Origin: Azoarcus sp.
GTDB taxonomy: Bacteria > Pseudomonadota > Gammaproteobacteria > Burkholderiales > Rhodocyclaceae
Length of the DNA: 8,877 bases
Assembly: GCA_031282905.1 (NCBI GenBank)
Contig: JAITCV010000107.1
Coordinates: 1 to 8,877 of the forward strand
Reading direction: 5' to 3'
Shown one piece after another: positions 6,267 through 8,877 of this stretch. Numbering within the stretch: position 1 is the first letter of the stretch; every line of letters begins with the position of its first letter. The translations under genes and the position numbers were made by a program. A model generated the notes under the pieces. It was not told the DNA's origin. It searched no databases and worked only from the letters and a program-made list of their open reading frames with translations.

Positions 6267-7894
6267 ACGATCAGGAGCGCATCATTGCGCTTGAACGCAA
6301 GATAGTTTCCCTCGAAAAAACCAACCAGGCGCTGATGGACCGGGTCGAACGCACGACGGCCAGCGCGGCGAGTTCCTATTCCCTGTTCGAATACAACCTC
6401 GCCCTGCAACATGAGGTGGAGGAACAAACCCATGAATTGCAGGAACGCAACGATCAGTTGCAGCAGGCACTCGAAAAACTGCAACAGGCAACGGATTACC
6501 TGGAAATCCGCATTGCCGAGCGTACCCGCGAACTGTCCGAAGCCAATCGCAGCCTTTCCGCAGAAATCGAAATCCGCCGCATAGCGGAAGAAAAGGCGCA
6601 ATACCTGGCTGGCCACGATCCACTCACGGGCCTTGCGAACCGCATGCTGTTCAATGTGCAAATGCAAAAAGCCGTCAACCAGACCTTGCGCTCGGACAAG
6701 CATGGCGCGCTGCTCTTTTTCGACCTCGACCGTTTCAAGCACATCAACGATACCCTGGGGCACGCGGTTGGCGACGCGCTTCTGGTTCACATGGCCGCGG
6801 TCTTGCAGGCGCGCGTGCGCAAGATGGACACGGCAGCCCGTCTCGGCGGCGATGAATTCGCCGTGATCATGACGGAGATCGAACAGCCCGAATGCGCCGC
6901 CGTCCTGGCGCAGGATATCCTGCGCAAGCTCGCCGAACCCGTCATCCTGCTCGGCAATGAAATCCAGGTCAAAAGCAGTATCGGTATCGCCACCTTCCAA
7001 CGCCAGAACATCGACCAGGACGATTACGAACAAATCATCAAGAATGCCGATATGGCGATGTACCATGCCAAGGCGACGGGCGGCATGCGTTATTGTTTCT
7101 TCGAACAGAGTTTGCAGGAAAAAATCGATATCCACGAACGCATCAACGCAGAACTGCGAAAATCACTGGTCCATCGCCGCTTTGTCCCCTATTTTCAACC
7201 GCTCTATCAGATAGCCGGAAAACGGGTTCTCTATCTTGAAGTACAGACGCGCTGGAATCATCCGGAACGCGGCACGCTTCTTGCCGACGGCTTCATGGGA
7301 AATGCCGCCAAATCCGGTGTCACCAAAAGAATCGACTTCCAGGTCTTCAACCGCGCCTGTGCCCACGCCAAGACATGGGAAAATGAAAAACTGCCCTTTG
7401 GCCGCATCTCGTTCAATATCCTGCCGCAATACCTTGAAAGGCCGGACTTCACCCAGAATATCAAGAAAATACTCAACCACCATCGGCTCTCGCCGCAGAG
7501 ACTGGCTTTCGAGATTTCGGAATACGCGCTGCTGAAAAATTCGGAACAGATCTCGCAAACACTCGATACCCTGCGCGACATGGGCGTCTTCATTCTTGTC
7601 GACCATCTCGAAATCGAACGCTCCACCCTGAAAAACCTGATCTATTATCCTATTGACGCCATCAAGATCGGCCACAGCCTGATTTCCCATATCGGCGAGG
7701 CGAAAATCAACGCCCTCATCCGCAGCATCGCCGCCGTTGCCCATACCATCCACCTCACCCTGATTGCCGAAGTGGAAAACGACGCGCAACGGGATTACAT
7801 GCAAACCCTGGATTGTGAAATCATCCAGAACTGCAAACACGCCAGGCCAATGGATGCGGACGAGACCCGCGCCTATCTGCACGAGCATCGATAA
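6263..7894 (+). CDS. Diguanylate cyclase: coiled coil-GGDEF with a degenerate EAL domain
   Basis: This 543-residue cytosolic protein is predicted to make c-di-GMP from two GTP. Residues 1-78 form a coiled-coil module shared with the downstream kinase; a second coiled segment runs to about 112. The GGDEF domain (about 113-280) is complete: DPLTGLANR, DLDRFKHINDTLGH, and intact GGDEF at 195-199. RKMD (R186-D189) five residues before GGDEF fits a product-inhibition I-site. The EAL-like domain (about 300-540) is eroded: EAL reads E326-V-Q, the DDFG loop reads D447-H-L-E, and the Asp of the usual LKID is G470 (IKIG). E326, an Asn in ISFNI, a Glu in FEISE and K468 remain. With two metal-binding Asp positions replaced, phosphodiesterase activity is unlikely, and the domain may serve as a c-di-GMP receptor or docking surface. 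The start overlaps the FIST stop, and the kinase begins 26 nt after this stop. Confidence 0.93.
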   Translation: MNDQERIIALERKIVSLEKTNQALMDRVERTTASAASSYSLFEYNLALQHEVEEQTHELQERNDQLQQALEKLQQATDYLEIRIAERTRELSEANRSLSAEIEIRRIAEEKAQYLAGHDPLTGLANRMLFNVQMQKAVNQTLRSDKHGALLFFDLDRFKHINDTLGHAVGDALLVHMAAVLQARVRKMDTAARLGGDEFAVIMTEIEQPECAAVLAQDILRKLAEPVILLGNEIQVKSSIGIATFQRQNIDQDDYEQIIKNADMAMYHAKATGGMRYCFFEQSLQEKIDIHERINAELRKSLVHRRFVPYFQPLYQIAGKRVLYLEVQTRWNHPERGTLLADGFMGNAAKSGVTKRIDFQVFNRACAHAKTWENEKLPFGRISFNILPQYLERPDFTQNIKKILNHHRLSPQRLAFEISEYALLKNSEQISQTLDTLRDMGVFILVDHLEIERSTLKNLIYYPIDAIKIGHSLISHIGEAKINALIRSIAAVAHTIHLTLIAEVENDAQRDYMQTLDCEIIQNCKHARPMDADETRAYLHEHR

Positions 7895-7910
7895 CCGGAA
7901 TCATCGGAAA

Positions 7911-7915
7911 CAGGA
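7911..7915 (+). promoter_or_regulatory. Ribosome binding site of the histidine kinase gene
   Basis: CAGGA lies 5 nt before ATG 7921 in the 26-nt gap after the cyclase stop. It supports the 7921 start, which also aligns residue for residue with the start of the upstream GGDEF protein. Confidence 0.6.
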
Positions 7916-7920
7916 AACGC

Positions 7921-8877
7921 ATGAACGAACAAGAACACATCAACGCGCTCGAACGCAAGATCATTGCCCTCGAGAAGATCAACAAGGCATTGATGGACAG
8001 GGTGGAACGCTCGACCGCGAACGCGGGCGATGCCTATTCCCTGTTCGAACGCAATCTCACCCTGCAACGCAATGTGGAAGAGCAGACCCACGAACTGCAG
8101 GAACGCAACAACCAATTGCACAATGCCCTCAAGAACCTGCAAAGCGCGACGGATCAGATGATCCAGAGCGAAAAGCTTGCCGCGCTGGGCGCGCTCGTCG
8201 CGGGCATTGCCCACGAAGTCAATACCCCGCTGGGCATAGGCGTCACCGCGGCCTCCCATCTGGAAGAAGCCACCCGGACGCTGACCCAGGCTTTCGAGTC
8301 GGGAACGATGAAAAAATCCGACTTGACGAATTTCACCGCCATCTGCCAGGAAACCGTGCAGATCATTCTCACCAATCTCTCGCGCGCGGCGAATCTGATC
8401 CAGAGTTTCAAGAAAATCGCCGTAGACCAATCCAACGAAACCCGGCAAACGATCCTGCTGGAAAACTATCTCAAGGACATCGTCGTCTCCCTGACCCCCA
8501 GACTCAAGAAAACCCGCATCCACATCACCCTGCTCTGTCCGGAAACGCTCAAGATCAATACCTTGCCGGGCGCGCTGAGCCAAATCCTCACCAATCTCGT
8601 CACCAATTCCCTGGTGCATGGTTTCCAGGACGGAGAAGAGGGAGAAATAAAGATCACCGTCAAACCCAGGAAGCAGGATGTCGTCCTGATCTACAAGGAC
8701 AGCGGCAAAGGCATTTCCCCGGAAAACCTGCCCAAGATATTCGAGCCTTTCTTCACCACCAAACGCGGCCAGGGCGGCAGCGGTCTGGGGCTGCATCTCG
8801 TCTACAACATCATCACCCGCAACCTGGGCGGCACGATCAAGGCGGACAGCATCCCCGGAGAGGGAGTGACCTTCACC
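7921..8877 (+). CDS. Cytosolic sensor histidine kinase (HisKA-HATPase_c), 3' end outside window
   Basis: The frame is open from ATG 7921 to the right edge (319 codons, no stop). Residues 1-78 are the coiled-coil module shared with the preceding cyclase. HisKA follows, with phosphoaccepting H98 in IAHEVNTPLG. The ATPase domain has an N box (N225 and N229 in LTNLVTNS), a G1 motif D260-S-G-K-G, an F box (IFEPFFTTK) and a G2 motif GGSGLGL (285-291). It ends in GTIKADSIPGEG, so the ATPase domain is nearly complete; a receiver domain could follow outside the window. There is no membrane segment, signal peptide or PAS domain, so input must come through the coiled coil or a partner protein, most likely the FIST protein. 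The probable phosphorylation target is the REC-HD-GYP regulator of the same cluster. All catalytic boxes are present. Confidence 0.94.
   Translation, partial: MNEQEHINALERKIIALEKINKALMDRVERSTANAGDAYSLFERNLTLQRNVEEQTHELQERNNQLHNALKNLQSATDQMIQSEKLAALGALVAGIAHEVNTPLGIGVTAASHLEEATRTLTQAFESGTMKKSDLTNFTAICQETVQIILTNLSRAANLIQSFKKIAVDQSNETRQTILLENYLKDIVVSLTPRLKKTRIHITLLCPETLKINTLPGALSQILTNLVTNSLVHGFQDGEEGEIKITVKPRKQDVVLIYKDSGKGISPENLPKIFEPFFTTKRGQGGSGLGLHLVYNIITRNLGGTIKADSIPGEGVTFT

Noticed and set aside
6263..8154. Recent tandem gene duplication of the cyclase and kinase 5' ends
   Set aside because: The protein segments are similar, but silent sites have diverged widely, so the pair is not a recent DNA-level repeat.
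7873..8796. 307-codon minus-strand open frame opposite the kinase
   Set aside because: The plus strand has H, N, G1, F and G2 kinase boxes in order, so the minus frame is a shadow. The kinase itself has no stop in the window and must be read as a partial gene.

Overview
The window is a dense, entirely plus-strand stretch of a GC-rich chromosome. Two parts lie side by side: the end of a pyruvate dehydrogenase operon (1-3293) and a soluble signalling cluster built around cyclic di-GMP (3468-8877). The E3 protein carries its own N-terminal lipoyl domain and follows the E2 gene. That layout, together with a REC-DUF3369-HD-GYP regulator and high GC, suggests a betaproteobacterium (Rhodocyclales or Nitrosomonadales-like). 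This placement is an inference from gene style, not a species call.

Region 1 (1-3293): the catalytic end of E2 (dihydrolipoyl acetyltransferase, cut by the left edge), then an NYN-family putative RNase with a C-terminal OST-HTH/LOTUS domain, then lpdA (dihydrolipoyl dehydrogenase, 568 residues). Gaps are 13 nt and then a 14-nt overlap, so the nuclease gene sits inside the operon and is probably co-transcribed with the two metabolic genes. Its two domains are joined by five 9-residue Ala/Lys/Pro-rich repeats.

Region 2 (3294-3467): a 174-nt spacer with possible small hairpins but no convincing terminator or promoter.

Region 3 (3468-8877): a REC-DUF3369-HD-GYP response regulator (predicted c-di-GMP phosphodiesterase), a FIST-domain protein resembling the NosP haem/nitric-oxide sensors, a GGDEF protein with a degenerate EAL domain (predicted cyclase), and a cytosolic sensor histidine kinase cut by the right edge. 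The cyclase and the kinase begin with the same roughly 78-residue coiled-coil module (56 of 78 positions identical by hand count, no gaps). The likely scheme is that the FIST protein senses a ligand and docks on this shared module, controlling both c-di-GMP synthesis and, through phosphotransfer to the HD-GYP regulator, its breakdown. The domain calls are firm; the wiring is inference.

No tRNA, rRNA, CRISPR array, insertion sequence or phage gene was seen. The long minus-strand open frames are shadows of the real genes.
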